64,000 bases of DNA from Macrotis lagotis (lineage: Eukaryota; Chordata; Mammalia; Peramelemorphia; Peramelidae): assembly GCF_037893015.1 (NCBI RefSeq), contig NC_133665.1, forward strand, positions 106,806,471-106,870,470, read 5' to 3'. Below are positions 47,421-59,376 of this stretch, piece by piece. The notes beneath the pieces are model-generated. The model was not told the DNA's origin, did not search any database, and saw only the letters and a program-made list of their open reading frames with translations. Positions within the stretch are counted from its first letter, which is position 1. Every line of letters starts with the position of its first letter. A program made the translations under genes and the position numbers.

Positions 47421-49559
47421 CAAAGGCAACCCTCTGACTCGATTTCCTTTTAGTTCCCTCCCATTTTCTTCTCCAGACCTCTCATGTATTTCCTCAGGAA
47501 TGAGAAGCCCAAATGACTCCAGGGGCTCCATGTCTTTTAGCCTCCAACTCCAACTCAGCCAGGACTTTTCCAGTTTAGCAGGGTAAGGACCCGGTACCAT
47601 ACTTCTAAATTATTCTTGGCCTGGTTCTCATTCAAAGAACAGGGGGAAATAAAGGCTGAAGAGAGGTTGAAGTGTCCCTCCTAGAGTAAGCAGGTCCATC
47701 CAAGTGGAAAGGTTCTCATGGTCACTGTCCAGGGAGTTTAGGTCTCAGAAAAGGTTCATCAAGCAGACCACCTTTCTATCCCCCACCCCCTAACTCTCCA
47801 GGGAACTACCCCTAATTGCTTCCTCAGACCTAAGCCCCACTTTCCCTTTCCCCAAGTCAGACATCATAGCCTACTCTCCTGGCTGAGGCTCCCTCAAGCT
47901 GGCCAACTCAGGGACAAGATTGGGGGGGGAGCATATCCCCGCTCCCCTAGTCCTGCCCTTCACGGCTCTGCTCTCATGGTCCCCACCCACCTAGCCAGGC
48001 CACTGGTTGGAATGAAGCAGAGTGACTCAGCTTTGCCCACAGCCTCTGCCCTACAGATTAAGAGAAAGCCCCTCTTGCTGGGGGAAAGGGGAAAAGGAGG
48101 AGTGGGGAAAACTGGTTTATTCTCTCCAGGATCGCCAAGGCCGGGATTGTGCCACCCTCTCCTTAGGTCCAATAGCCCTCCAAATCTGACCTCGACCTAG
48201 GACTGACTCTGGGAGAGGGCCCTCTGGTTCCTCCCCCGGTCTCCCAAAGAAACACAATCTGCCCCACCCCTTTCCCACCCCACTCTGTCACCTCCATGTG
48301 AGAGAACTAGCACCTGGTGTGCCCAGGCTTGGCAGGGGGCATTGACCAGTTCCAAGGTCTTCGTTTCCTGGGGAATTTCAGGAAACCAAAACCCAGACTA
48401 AACTAGTAAGACCTCATACCCCATTTCCTGAAAGAAAGACTACTAGGGGCAGAGGAATGAGATCTTGGAAACTCCCTAGTTCAACTAAACCCTGCTGACC
48501 CTACTCCAGGGACATGGCCTTCAGAAGCTTTAGGTCTAGGGGAGATTCCTTCCTTCTGGTCTCCTCTTCAGAGCTCAGCTAAGGGGACCACCCAAGAAGG
48601 ATGGGTGCAAAACTACTGAATCTACTGAGTCTGAGCTACTTTCCCTTTTAGAGCCCTTCTGTTCTTCCCAAATGGCCTCCACCCCCTGTTCCCCCAAAAC
48701 CCCATACTTCAAGACCCACTCAGGGCCTCAGTTTGTTCCAGTCAAGCTATCATTGTGATATCAGATAGGCGCCAGAGCAGAGGTGAAGGACCCTGAAAGC
48801 AGTAGGAGGATGGGTTAGTGTTGACATTCTCTGGGACCAAAGGCCCCTCACAGGAAGCTGGCCAATAGCCACCAGGTCCTTAGGGGCGGACTGGGGCATA
48901 GTACTGGCTTCCATCGATCCAGTCAGGTCTGGGAATAGAAGCCTCGGGCCCCATACCATCCATGGATGGGGATTCTGCTACCTGAGTGGGGAGAGGAAGG
49001 AAGATGGAGTAAGAAAGGACTCTCCTGAGGAGTTCCCAAGTGAGCTGCCTCCTGACCCAAAGCTGTCCCCACTTCTAGACCAATTTTGACTCTGGAATCC
49101 CAGTTCCCCTACTGTCCCTCCAGCACCACCCTCACCCCCCCATCAATCCATCACCATTTTTACTGAATCCAACTAAGGACCCAACCCTGCAAACAGAGGA
49201 GATAGAGGTGATCTCCCTTTACAGAGGAGAAACAGATTTAGAAACTCAGCTAGAAATCCAAATATAGATGAAAGCAATCAGCAATCAGCAATAAATTGTG
49301 TATCTTGCACCTGAGTGGCTCTCTGGAAGGGGGTCAGTTCATGATGGGGAGGGAAGAGGTTGGAGGAGAGGAGGCCAGACACATAAGTGATTCTGAACAG
49401 CTCTAGCTGCCCAACAAAGGAATGGGTGGCCACAAGAAGTCATGAGCTATTTATCCTTGGCAGACGTTGCCATGGATGCTGTAAGTTGGGACAAGGCCCT
49501 GCATTATATGAACACTGGATCAGGTGACCCCCTCCCCCAACTCCAAGAGTTCAGTCCAA

Positions 49560-51130
49560 TCCTAAAATCATTTTTATAAGTGCTTGCTGTACCCAAGCAC
49601 TGTGATTAGCACTGGGATTCATGAAGGAGCTTGTATACTACAAGGCCAATACAACAGTATAAAAAGAAAAGAACCTGAGGCATAACAAAACACCAAGAAT
49701 GAGGGGGATCAGGAAAGATGGGGAAAGGGAAGGAGAATGCTAATGATCCAATGAGTCAAGAAAGAACTTTGTATCAACTGGCTCAACATGAGTTGTGGGT
49801 GAGGAAAGATTGCCTGCTGAACCTACAAAGGACAGGAAACAACTTGGGGTTGGGGAGTGATCCATAGGTCATTTTGGCTGGAATGTGGAAGGAGGGGGGA
49901 GGAAAGAGAAGCAGACAGGGAGGGGACTGTGAAGGATAATGTCCAGGAGTTTGGTTTTTTTATCTTAGAGGCAATGGGGTAATCTGGAGTAGGTAGGGGT
50001 GAAGTGCCGTGGTAAGACCTGTGTTGAAAGGAGATTATTCTGGCAGCCTTGTAGAGCAGACAAGCAGCAAGAGCAAGGAATTGAATTAAAATATAATTAG
50101 GAAATATGCTTACTAGCTGAGTGACCCTAGGCAATTCACTGTTTGCCTCAGTTTCCTCATCTGTAAAAGGAACTGGAGAAGGAAATGGCAATCCACTTCA
50201 ATATTTTTGTCAGCAAAATCCCAAATGGAGTCTTGAAGAGTTGAATATGACTGAAAACAACTGAACAGCAAACATTTAACAAAATAAATAAAAATGCAAT
50301 AATATAACATTTGAAAACTAAATCAATGCAACCCACAGGGATCCTTAGATGTGGATAAGTGGCCTCTGTTTCTACTGGAGTTTGAGATCACTAGTGTAGA
50401 GGACAAATTGGAGATGAGGAGACTGGAAGCATAAGTTCAGCTAGGAAGGTATTGAAGTCAGTGCAGGCAAAAGGCATTAAAGGCCTAAACCCCATGTGAA
50501 TGGAGAGAAGGGAAAGGATGGACAAGATTTGGCAATTGATGAGATAAAGGGGTGGGATAGTAAAGGGAAAAGAAAGAGGGGAGGAAGCCTCCAAGGTTTC
50601 AAACCCAGGTGACTGGAAGAATGGTGGTGCCCTCAAAGGAAATAAGGAGAGAGGGTGGTTTGGGGTCGGGTAGATGGGAAAATAAAACATTACTTTGGAG
50701 ATATCAATGAGATAACCAGTAGAAGAGGTTTCTCAGATTGTTTGTGATATGTGATTAAAGCTCAGGGGACATATGCATGTATTTGACACACATGTCTACA
50801 TGCATGATACATATGTGTCTTTTTCTATCTTGATATTAACTGCTTATAGAAGATAACTGAACCCACAGATGAGATCACCCAGAGATAAGGTAGAGGAGGA
50901 GAGAAGAGAGTTCAAGATAGAATCCTGGGAGACACCCGAAGTTAAGGGGCAGGACAAAGATGATAGATAATCCTGGAAAGGAAATTGAGATGGAGAAGTT
51001 GGATAGGCAAGGGGAAAACAGGAGAGATAAGTATCCAGGAAGAGGGGGTGGTCAACAATGTCAGGTGCTACAGTACAGAGAATGACAGACAAGACCATCA
51101 TATTTGTTCTTTAAGAAGTCAATGATCACC
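49560..51130 (-). repeat. Long L2 copy interrupted by a MAR1 SINE
   Basis: Antisense L2 landmarks in order: AAGTGCTTGCTGTACCCAAGC (49577), GGCAATGGGGTAATCTGG (49971), GACTGGAAGAATGGTGGTGC (50610), GATGAGATCACCCAGAG (50869) and GAGGGGGTGGTCAACAATG (51041). The MAR1-like SINE at 50107-50275 splits it. This is the longest old LINE copy in the window. Confidence 0.75.
50107..50275 (+). repeat. MAR1-like SINE, 5'-truncated, nested in L2
   Basis: Sense: GAGTGACCCTAGGCAATTC, CAGTTTCCTCATCTGTAAAA, GGAGAAGGAAATGGCAATCC and ATGACTGAAAACAACTGAAC. Confidence 0.85.
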
Positions 51131-51954
51131 CTGGGTAGGAGCGTCTGGAATGCTGGGCTTCTGTGAGGGACAGGTTGGCTGACCAACTATGCCCATCTCT
51201 TGGAAAACCCTTCAATGGGTCAAGTGGTTCAGGTCACCCCAGGTCTTTTCTTTCTTATTAATCAACATCAATAACTATGTTAAATAATAGCAGTTCCATA
51301 GCACCTTAAGGCTTATAAAATGCTTTCCTCACAAAGGCTTATAAAATGCTTTCCTCAAAACCTCATAAAGTAGGTCATACAAGTGGCATCTCTATTCTAC
51401 AGATGTGGTTAAAAAAGGAAAAAGAGAAATAGTTCAGATGCCTTTCATAGCTATGAGGAGAGGGAGAGCTCGTTAACCAAAGGAAGAATAGAAATGATCA
51501 TAAAAGATAAATAGATCATTTCAATTACATGAAATAGAAGCCATTTTAGAAGAACAAAATCAATGCAACTACAATAAAGAGAAGAAATTATTTGCATAAA
51601 AGATCAGACCTTTCTAAAGGTGTAATTTCCAAGCCATCAAGAGGCAATTGTGGGAAAAAAAGGACAGAGAACTAACCTCCCAGTCTGGAAGACTTGATAT
51701 CAGCTCTCATCCCTGTCACATCAGGAAGTGTGACTCTGGACAGGTCATGTAATTTCTCAGTGCCCCAGGTGACTATGATTATCTTAGATTCAGGGCTCTT
51801 GTTGAACTGCAGAGATGGAGGGAACTTCCTTACCTCCCCCACACAAAATCATAGGCTCTCAAAAGTCTCACCAAAACACATATGTACAAAACCAAAAGTC
51901 ATTCTCTCAGTGTCAAAGGGTATGAACAAACAATTTTCTTTTGTCTTTTATTTT

Positions 51955-52045
51955 TTTAAAGGCAATCAGGGTTAAGAGCTTTGTCTAGGATCACCCAGCT
52001 AAGGTCAAGTGTGTAAGGTTGGATCTGACTCCAGGGCTGCCCCTT
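51955..52045 (-). repeat. SINE fragment
   Basis: Antisense GGCAATCAGGGTTAAGAGC, GGATCACCCAGCTAAGG and GACTCCAGGGCTGCCCC show a short tRNA-SINE relative with a central deletion. Confidence 0.65.
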
Positions 52046-52149
52046 GGACAAACAATTCTCAAAAGAAAAATCATACATTAAGACTATGTGGGATTGTTCC
52101 AAATCACTAATGCTAAAATAAATGTCAATCAACAGGCACATAGGCCAGT

Positions 52150-52720
52150 TCCTGAGTTAAAGAAGATAAAGAAAAACAAAAACAATTCCTGCTTTCAAGG
52201 AGCAGACATCAACATAGATTAATAAGTACATATAAAACATTCTAAAACTATTATTAAGAACTTACCACATACCTGGTTCTGAGCTAGGATTACAAAAAAA
52301 AAATACAAAAAAAAAAAGGGAAAAAACTGCCTCTGCCAGCAAGAAGCTTACATTCTAATGGTGGAGAAACAATGTTAATAATTGGGTTCAAACCAAATAT
52401 TTACAGAACAAATGGGAAGGAAGTTTCAGAGGAGAGACTACTAGCAAGTCATAGAGCCTGGATTCCTCAGTTTGTGCTGAGGCTTGAAGGAAGTCAAGGA
52501 AGAGAAGGCAGAGATTCAGAAGGGAAAACAGGCTGAGCATGGAGGACCATCAGTACAAAAGCAAGGAGTCTGGAGATGGAGCCCTGGGTTCCAGGACAGT
52601 GTAACTGGCCCAGGGGTAAGGGGAGTAATGTGCCACAAGACTGGAAAGAGAGGAAGGGGCCAGGTTGGAAAGAACTTCAAATGCCAAACAGAGGCATCTC
52701 CCTATTTGATCCTACACATT
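52150..52720 (-). repeat. L2 copy
   Basis: TTCCTGCTTTCAAGGAGC, AGAAGCTTACATTCTAATGG, GAGGCTTGAAGGAAGTCAAGG, AAGGGGCCAGGTTGGAAAG and CAAATGCCAAACAGAGGC are successive antisense L2 landmarks. The opening block occurs twice, separated by an A-rich stretch. Confidence 0.7.
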
Positions 52721-53385
52721 ATATGCTATTACAGACTTCTCTAGTATTGGGGTCAGGGCCTGGAACTCAGGTCTCTAAGACCAGTCTGAGTCACTGAACT
52801 TTAAGAGAGTCTATGAAGATATTCAAAGCAACTTCTGATTCATTCCTGCGTCCCCGCAATGTAATTAGGCACTAAGGAGGAAGATCAATAATAGTATCTA
52901 TGGGTTCACAGCCTGGGGAGCCTGTGTGTTCTGTTCTGTGGGATCAAAGAGGTCCTCTGTGTTGGGAAGAGGGAACATCAGAGGACAGGTTGGCATAGGG
53001 CCAAGTGAGGAAACTTGATGGGGGTTGGAGAGGAGACGAGAAACTGGGATAAACCCCTAGACATTGAGAAGATCCTAGGGCCCTGAGTCTATCAATCCCC
53101 TCCTACCCTTGTTTGGTCCCCTTGGGCTAGGGCCCCTTCTGCTCTCCCAGGCCAGATCTCAAGGTCACCCTCACACACGTCCACACACACACACTCCAGG
53201 TGGCTCCGGAGCCTGCCAGTGGAAGCCCCAGAGGCCCAGGAGCCTCTAGGCTGATGAGAGATTAAGCAGAACCTTGGCAGGGCCCTGACCTTGCAAGCTC
53301 CCAATGAAGGGCCCTCCCTCCAGCTATAGCCTCTGATGGAGGGAGGGAAGAGAGGAAAAGGCACCAATCGTTCCTTCCCAATGTG

Positions 53386-53882
53386 ACAGAGACAGAGACA
53401 GAGAGACAGAGACAGACAGAGAGATAGAGACAAAGAGAGAGAGACAGAGGGATAGAGACAGGGAAGGAAAGACAGACAGAGAGAGACGGACAGACAAAGA
53501 GACAGAGATACAGAGGGAAGAGAGATAGAGAGACAGACAGAGAAAGAGAGACAGAGACAGAGAAAGAGGGATAAAGAGAGACAGGGACAGATAGAGACAG
53601 AGACAGAGGGGAGAAGAGACAGACAGAAACAGAGATAGACAGAGAGACAGACAAAGCAACAGATAAAGAGACAGGGACAAACAGAAACAGGATGAGAGAC
53701 AGAGAAAGACAGAGGGGAAGAGAGACAGACAGACAGAGAAGCAGAGAGAGACAGAGATAGAGAAGCAGAGAGACAAAGAGACAGAGACAAAGAGAGAGAC
53801 GGACAGAGACAGAGGGGAGGAGAGATAGAGAAAGAGGCAGAAGGGAGGAGAGGTGGGGAGGGAGAGGGAGAGACAGAGAGAC

Positions 53883-53936
<54 letters not shown>

Positions 53937-54115
53937 AGAGAGGAAGAGAGACAAAGAGACAGAGACTGAGACAGGGAGCCTGACAGAGACAGTGAGACAG
54001 AGACAGACAAAGAGACAGACTGAGGTAGAGACAGAGACAGAGACAGAAAGACAAAAGGCAAAGGGAAGGAGAAACAGAATGGGGAGGGAGAGGGAAAGGG
54101 AGAGAGAAATATGGA
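53386..54115. repeat. Large (GA)/(CAGA)n satellite, about 730 bp
   Basis: Almost purely GACAGA, GAGA and GACAGAGACA variants, with a pure (GA)n core at about 53886-53932. No stop codons arise in long stretches of any minus frame, giving Ser/Leu/Cys-only reading frames that are not genes. Confidence 0.95.
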
Positions 54116-55084
54116 AAGTTCTCTTTCATTTTTTTTTTAGAGGAGGAGAGGGGTGGGAAAATGTGAGGAATTCTAATGCTCTGAGAAGGAAGGAACTCAG
54201 TGGGGACTCATTGGGAGGATTGCTTGACTGGGTTCAGGAAGGTGAGAGGGACTTCTGGGAACAAAATTAAGAAAGCAGGTGAAGAGTGGTCATAAGGAGA
54301 CTGAGGGGGGGTGGCAGTTAAGGTCAAGGTTAGGTCTTTTCCTCCCTCTTCAACATACTGTGAACTCAGAGAAGCAAGCAGTACCACCCTCTGATTCAAT
54401 CTGACCCTAGACTCAGGCTGGGCTTTCTGACCTACATTAGTCAAAAGTCATTACTGTTAATAATATTCATCATCATTAGTGCTGGAATTAATGCTGGGGT
54501 GGGGGTAGGAGGGAGTAATAAGAGAGTCCAAATAGAAATAGTTTTTCTGTTCCCTACCTCTAAGCTCTCATGATTCTGCCTTTTTTGAGGCAAGAAAGAA
54601 CTATTCCATTCTACTGCCCCCCCAAAAAAAACCCCACCTTATTCAGGTATCATGGCATAGAAAGATCCCTAGAATGTCAGTCAGGAGACTTGGGTGTCCC
54701 TAATAGCTATGTGATTTAGACATATCCCTTCTACTCTCTCCTCTTTAGTTTCCTCATCTATACATTGAGGAGGCATGGATAACTAAACTGCCTCTAAAGA
54801 TCTTGCTAGGCAGAATTATAACCTCAGGGTGATCAGTCTATTATAAGTCTTTAGAAGACCAAACTCAATACCCATGGGCTGACTATCTGATCTCTCCTTC
54901 CCAAGAAAGCCTTGAGTGGTTGAAGACAGCTACAAAGTGATAGCATTGGGTAGCCAGGTGTCATAGTGAAGGGACTGCTGGTCTGGGAGTCAAGAATATC
55001 TGAACTTGAATCCTAATTTACTAGTTCTATGACACTGGGCAATTTACCCAAACTTTATCCAATTCTATGCCTTTAATTTCTTAC

Positions 55085-55460
55085 TCTTAGCTTATTGCCA
55101 ACATTAGCACTTCTAGAACTAAGTCAAATAACAGTGGAAAGGGAACCCTTGCTTTGCTCTTGTATTTATTGGAAGTTTTTAGTGTTTCTCCTTTGTATAT
55201 AATGCTATCTTTTGGTTGTATGTATTTTTTATATTAAAGAAAGGTTTTATGCCTGCTGTACATGGAGTTTTATTATTTTTCAATATAAATATGGGTTTTT
55301 CTGTCTTTTTAGTACAATTGTATTATATTTAATATGATTAATTATATGCATAGTTTTCTTCCTGTTGAAACATCCTTGTATTCTTAATATAAATTCAACA
55401 AGAGCATAGTGAATACTTTTTGGATTTATTACTGGAGTCCTTTATTCATGACATTGAATG
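55085..55460 (-). repeat. L1 ORF2 fragment
   Basis: CTAAGTCAAATAACAGTGG, AAGTTTTTAGTGTTTCTCC, TTAAAGAAAGGTTTTATGCC and GAAACATCCTTGTATTC are antisense matches to the L1 reverse-transcriptase region. Heavily diverged. Confidence 0.7.
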
Positions 55461-55489
55461 TTAGTTCTCTTCTACCTGCTCTTTCTTAC

Positions 55490-55890
55490 TTTCCTTTGAT
55501 GGATATTCATCTAGGTTGTAATCACTAGTTGTAGATGTTCCTCAGGGCTCTAATTTAGGCCTTCTTTTCTTCTACTTCTATACTATTTTGCTTTGTATAT
55601 CTCATGAGCACTATGGGCTAATGATCAAATTTATGTTGATGATTCTCTGATCTACTTAGCCAGTCCTAACTTCCAGTCTTACATCTCCAGCTGACTACTG
55701 AACATTTTGAACTGGATGTCCCCTTCATTTGCTTCTTAAACTCAACATATCCAAAACTGAACTCATTATCCTCCTGCCCCCCAAACCCTCCCCTTTTCCT
55801 AACTTGCAGATTACCATTAAAGGTATCACTATCTTCCCAGTCACCTAAGCTCTCAACCTAGATGTCAATGTTGATTCCTCACTCATAAGG
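55490..55890 (+). repeat. L2 copy, sense orientation
   Basis: TGATGATTCTCTGATCTAC, GAACTGGATGTCCCCTTC, CTCAACATATCCAAAACTGA and GTCACCTAAGCTCTCAACC are the sense counterparts of the antisense L2 landmarks at 49560-51130. Confidence 0.75.
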
Positions 55891-55937
55891 AATGCAGTAG
55901 AAGGCTCAGAGAATGAAGTCATTAATAGAGACCCAGT

Positions 55938-56103
55938 ATGGGTGGCTAGGTGGCGCAGTGGATAGAGCCCTGGCCCTGGAGTCAGGAGTACCTGAGTTCA
56001 AATCCAGCCTCAGACATTTAATAATTACCTAGCTGTGTGGCCTTAGGCAAGCCACTTAATCCCATTGCCTTGCAAAAATCTAAAATACTAAAAATTTTTA
56101 AAA
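55938..56103 (+). repeat. tRNA-derived SINE with intact TSD
   Basis: Sense, full length, with perfect 14-bp repeats AATAGAGACCCAGT at 55924-55937 and 56104-56117. Head GGTGGCTAGGTGGCGCAGTG is near consensus, so the insertion looks young. Confidence 0.95.
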
Positions 56104-56754
56104 AATAGAGACCCAGTGAAAGAACAAGAAAAAGAAGGAGGCATCATCATCATCATCATATAACTCTTTAAGTTTTACAAAGTATTTCATATTTACTTTT
56201 TTGTTTGAGCCTCATTAGATCCTATATGAAAATTTTTAAAGAATAACATTTAGACCTTCATAAAAGTTATTGGAAAGAAATTAAAATGGCTCAAGAGTAA
56301 GACTGATTCCTTATGCAGTCCACTGAAGACCTTCTTTCAAGTTGATATGGAATAACAGTATTCAATTAGTTTAGCATTCACCTAATCATACTCTCATCTA
56401 ATCTCCATCTTTCCATCTTGAGATACTAATAAAATACTTGGGAAAAATCATAGTAAACTTTATCTATAACATTCCCCCCATCTGTCAATTCAAGAAACGA
56501 CAACAGAGAAAGTAGGGTTCATCTGATGTTATCTTTTCTGATGAAACCATCCTGGTTTATTTGGGTTCACAGCTTCCCTTTCTAATATTCACTACACATC
56601 TCTTCAATAATCTCTTCCAGAATTCTCCCAGGAATTAGAGTCAAGGTCATTGAAAATTCTATCTTCTTCCTATTTTTAAAAAATCAGGACATTTACTTTT
56701 TTTCCAGTCCTATAGAAACACTGCCTTCCAGTCTCATCGAAACACACCCAATAG

Positions 56755-57800
56755 CAAGAAAAGCTCCAAATGGATACGTGACCTAGATAGAAAAGGTCAC
56801 ATTATACACAAATAAAAGGAGTGAAGAAGAAATTACCTTTCAGACTTAAGGGGAGAGGAAGAGTTCATGACCAAACAAAGGATAAAGAGGATCACAGAAG
56901 ATAAAATTTTGTATACATAAAAATCACAATAAATTGCACAAATAAATTCAGGGCAGCTAAGATTAGAAGGGAAATATTTTAAGTGGAGGAAAAAAAATCT
57001 TTGCCACAAATTTTTCTGATAAAGGTCTCATATCCAAGATGTATAAGAAACTGCTTCAATTTATAAGATTTAGAGTTGTTCCCCAATTAATAAAAATGGT
57101 GCAAGGATATTTAATAGGCAGTTTTTAAGGGGGGGAATCTAAGCTATCTATAGTCAAATAAAAAAAATGTTCTATAAAGGGAGCAGAACTAAGAGTACAT
57201 TATACACATTAACAACATTGTGACTTGATCAACTATGATGAATGCAGTTCCTCTCAGCAATTCTGAGAGTTAGGACAATCCTAGGAGACCTGTTATGGAC
57301 AATACCATCCAAATCCAGACCACTACCCCCACAGAATCTGAATGAACACTACATTCACTTTTTAAAAATTTCTCTTTTTTTCCCTTCCTATCCCATGGTT
57401 GTCTTTCTTTCCCCTTAGTCCTAATTTGGGGCAGCTAGGTGGCTCAGTAGATAGGGCACTGGCCTATGGAATCAGGAGTACCTGAGTTCAAATCTGACCT
57501 CAGACACTTAATAATTACCTAGCTGTGTGGCCTTGAGCAAGCCACTTAACCCCATTTGTCTTGCAAAAACCTAAAAAAAAGAAAAAAATCCCTTAGTCCT
57601 AATTTCTCATACACAAAATGATTAATATATACACATGTTAAACACAAATGTACATGTACAATGTTCACCAGACTGTTCACCATGAGGGAGGGAGCGGAGA
57701 GTGGAAGAAAATTGTGTAACTTATAAATATGCAAGTGGATGAATGTTGAAAAAATGTCATTATATGTAATTGGGAAAATAAAATAAACTAGCAATCAAAT
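56755..57800 (+). repeat. L1 3' end carrying a nested SINE
   Basis: Sense L1 from late ORF2 (CATATCCAAGATGTATAAG, TTCCCCAATTAATAAAAATG) jumps by internal deletion near 57180 to the 3' UTR (GGAGCAGAACTAAGAGTAC, ATTGTGACTTGATCAAC). It continues beyond the SINE at 57428-57589 to the terminal TATGTAATTGGGAAAATAAA. Confidence 0.8.
57428..57589 (+). repeat. tRNA-derived SINE with 16-bp TSD, nested in L1
   Basis: Sense, full length, bracketed by perfect CCCTTAGTCCTAATTT at 57412-57427 and 57590-57605. Confidence 0.96.
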
Positions 57801-57839
57801 AAAATTTAATAAATAAATAATGCTACAAATCACTAATTA

Positions 57840-58045
57840 AATCAACACTCAAGTTCTCCTTCACATCCTTCAGATTGGCAAAGTTGATGAAAACATAGAA
57901 AAGGAACATGGTGTATGTTAGAGGGCTTCAGGAAAATGAGTACCTTTGTGTACCATTGTTGGAGCTGTGAATTTTTCCAGCCATTCTGGAAAGCAAATTT
58001 GAACTAAGCCCCAAAAGTTGCTTTGCATATGTAGAGAACCGAGTC
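57840..58045 (+). repeat. Older L1 fragment
   Basis: CAGATTGGCAAAGTTGATG, CATTGTTGGAGCTGTGAA and AGCCATTCTGGAAAGCAAAT repeat the L1 ORF2 segment seen better preserved at 58220-58360. Confidence 0.65.
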
Positions 58046-58049
58046 AAAA

Positions 58050-58842
58050 TTTTAAGAATACAAGTCATTTCCCAATTGACAAATGGTCAAAGGATATAAA
58101 TAGGCAGTTCTCAGATGAAGAAATTAAAGCTAACTATAGTCATATGAAAAAATTCTCTAAATCATTATTGATCAGAGAAATGCAAATTTAAACAACTCTG
58201 AAGTACCACCTCTCACCTCTCAGATTGGTCAATAATGACCAAAAAAAAAAGAAAGAAAATGATCGATGTTGAAGGGGATGTAGAAAAACTAGGACACCGA
58301 TGCATTGTTGGTAGAGTTGTGAACTGATTCAACCTTTCTGGAAAGCAATTTGGAATTATGCCCAAAGGGCAATAAAAATGTGCATACCCTTTGATCCAGC
58401 AACGCCACTACTAGGTCTATATCCTAAAGAGATCATAAGAAAGGACAAAAATAACCCCACATGTACAAAAATATTTATAGCAGTCCTTTTCATGATGACA
58501 AAGAATTGGAAATTGAGGGGATGCCCATCAATTGGGGAATGGCTGAACAAATCATACCTGATATGTGTGATGGACACTATTGTTCTATAAGAAATCACAA
58601 GGGATGGGACTTCAGAATAGCCTGGAAAGACTTGCAAGAACTGATGCTGAGAGAACAACTAGGTACATGGATAGAGCACCAGCCCTGGAGTCAGGAGGAC
58701 CTGAGTTCAAATCCAGCCTCAGATACTTAGTAATTACCTTATCTTGGGAAAGTCATTTAATCCCATTGCCTTGCAAAACCAAAAAAGAAAGGAAGGAAGG
58801 AAGGAAGGAAGGAAGGAAGGAAGGAAGGAAGGAAGGAAGGAA

Positions 58843-58924
<82 letters not shown>

Positions 58925-59376
58925 AAAAGAAAGAAAGAAAGAAAGAAAGAACTGGTGCTCAGTGAAGTGAAAAGAACCAGAAGGGCATTATACATACCAA
59001 AAGCAATATTAAGTGATAATCAACTTAGATAGACTTCTCACTTCAGCAGTACAGTAATTAAGGATAATTCTAAAAGTCTTGTGATGGAAAACACCAAAGA
59101 AGGACCTGTGGAGTTTAAAGGCAGACCAAACCTTACCATCTTAAGTTTTTAAAAGTTGTCTTTCTATTTATTTTCTCCATTATGATTTGATTCTTCTCAC
59201 ATAACATAACTAACATGGATCTATATTTAGTATGTTTATACATATAGAGCCTATGTTAGATTGCTTTCTTGGGGGGAGGGGGGAGGGAATGATAAAAATG
59301 TTAAACTCAAAAAACTTACAGAAAAATGATTGCTGAAAGCTACCATTTCATGTAGTTGAAATAATAAATAAATAAA
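58050..59376 (+). repeat. L1 3' end (5'-truncated) with nested SINE and satellite
   Basis: Sense late ORF2 (TTTCCCAATTGACAAATGG, CCACTACTAGGTCTATATCC, CCATCAATTGGGGAATGGC) through the 3' UTR to a terminal AATAATAAATAAATAAAA. It is interrupted at 58651-58948 by a SINE and its GGAA/GAAA tail. Confidence 0.85.
58637..58961 (+). repeat. SINE whose tail became a (GGAA)n(GAAA)n satellite, with TSD
   Basis: Sense SINE body (58658-58785) ends TTGCCTTGCAAAACC. A-rich sequence then passes into (GGAA)n (58792-58846) and (GAAA)n (58847-58948). Flanking AACTGATGCTGAG (58637-58649) and AACTGGTGCTCAG (58949-58961) are a 13-bp duplication of the L1 target with two mismatches. Confidence 0.85.

Larger units (their letters stand above)
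46572..47660 (+). other. GNAT1: GNAT1 3' UTR region, end uncertain
   Basis: A good splice donor (CTG|GTGAGC) lies four bases after the stop at 46576, suggesting a 3' UTR intron. An AATAAA at 47648-47653 (GGAAATAAAGG) is a candidate poly(A) signal. The region also carries (CA)n at 46952-46999 and a CORE-SINE at 47205-47420. The transcript end needs RNA evidence. Confidence 0.4.

Noticed and set aside
47397-47600. Small minus-strand frame downstream of GNAT1
   Set aside because: Starts next to a CORE-SINE, short, and without recognisable features.
47900-48400. Moderately GC-rich block as the promoter or first exon of SLC38A3
   Set aside because: No CpG-island character, start codon context or protein similarity to SLC38A3 could be seen; position alone is insufficient.
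53092-54129. Open minus-strand frame of 345 codons, with parallel frames of 230 and 245 codons
   Set aside because: It consists almost wholly of Ser, Leu, Cys, Val and Phe because it translates a GA/CAGA satellite; several frames are open together, a sign of sequence bias and not of a gene.
58580-59032. Plus frame of 150 codons with long Lys/Glu/Arg run
   Set aside because: It crosses an L1 fragment, a SINE and a GGAA/GAAA satellite.
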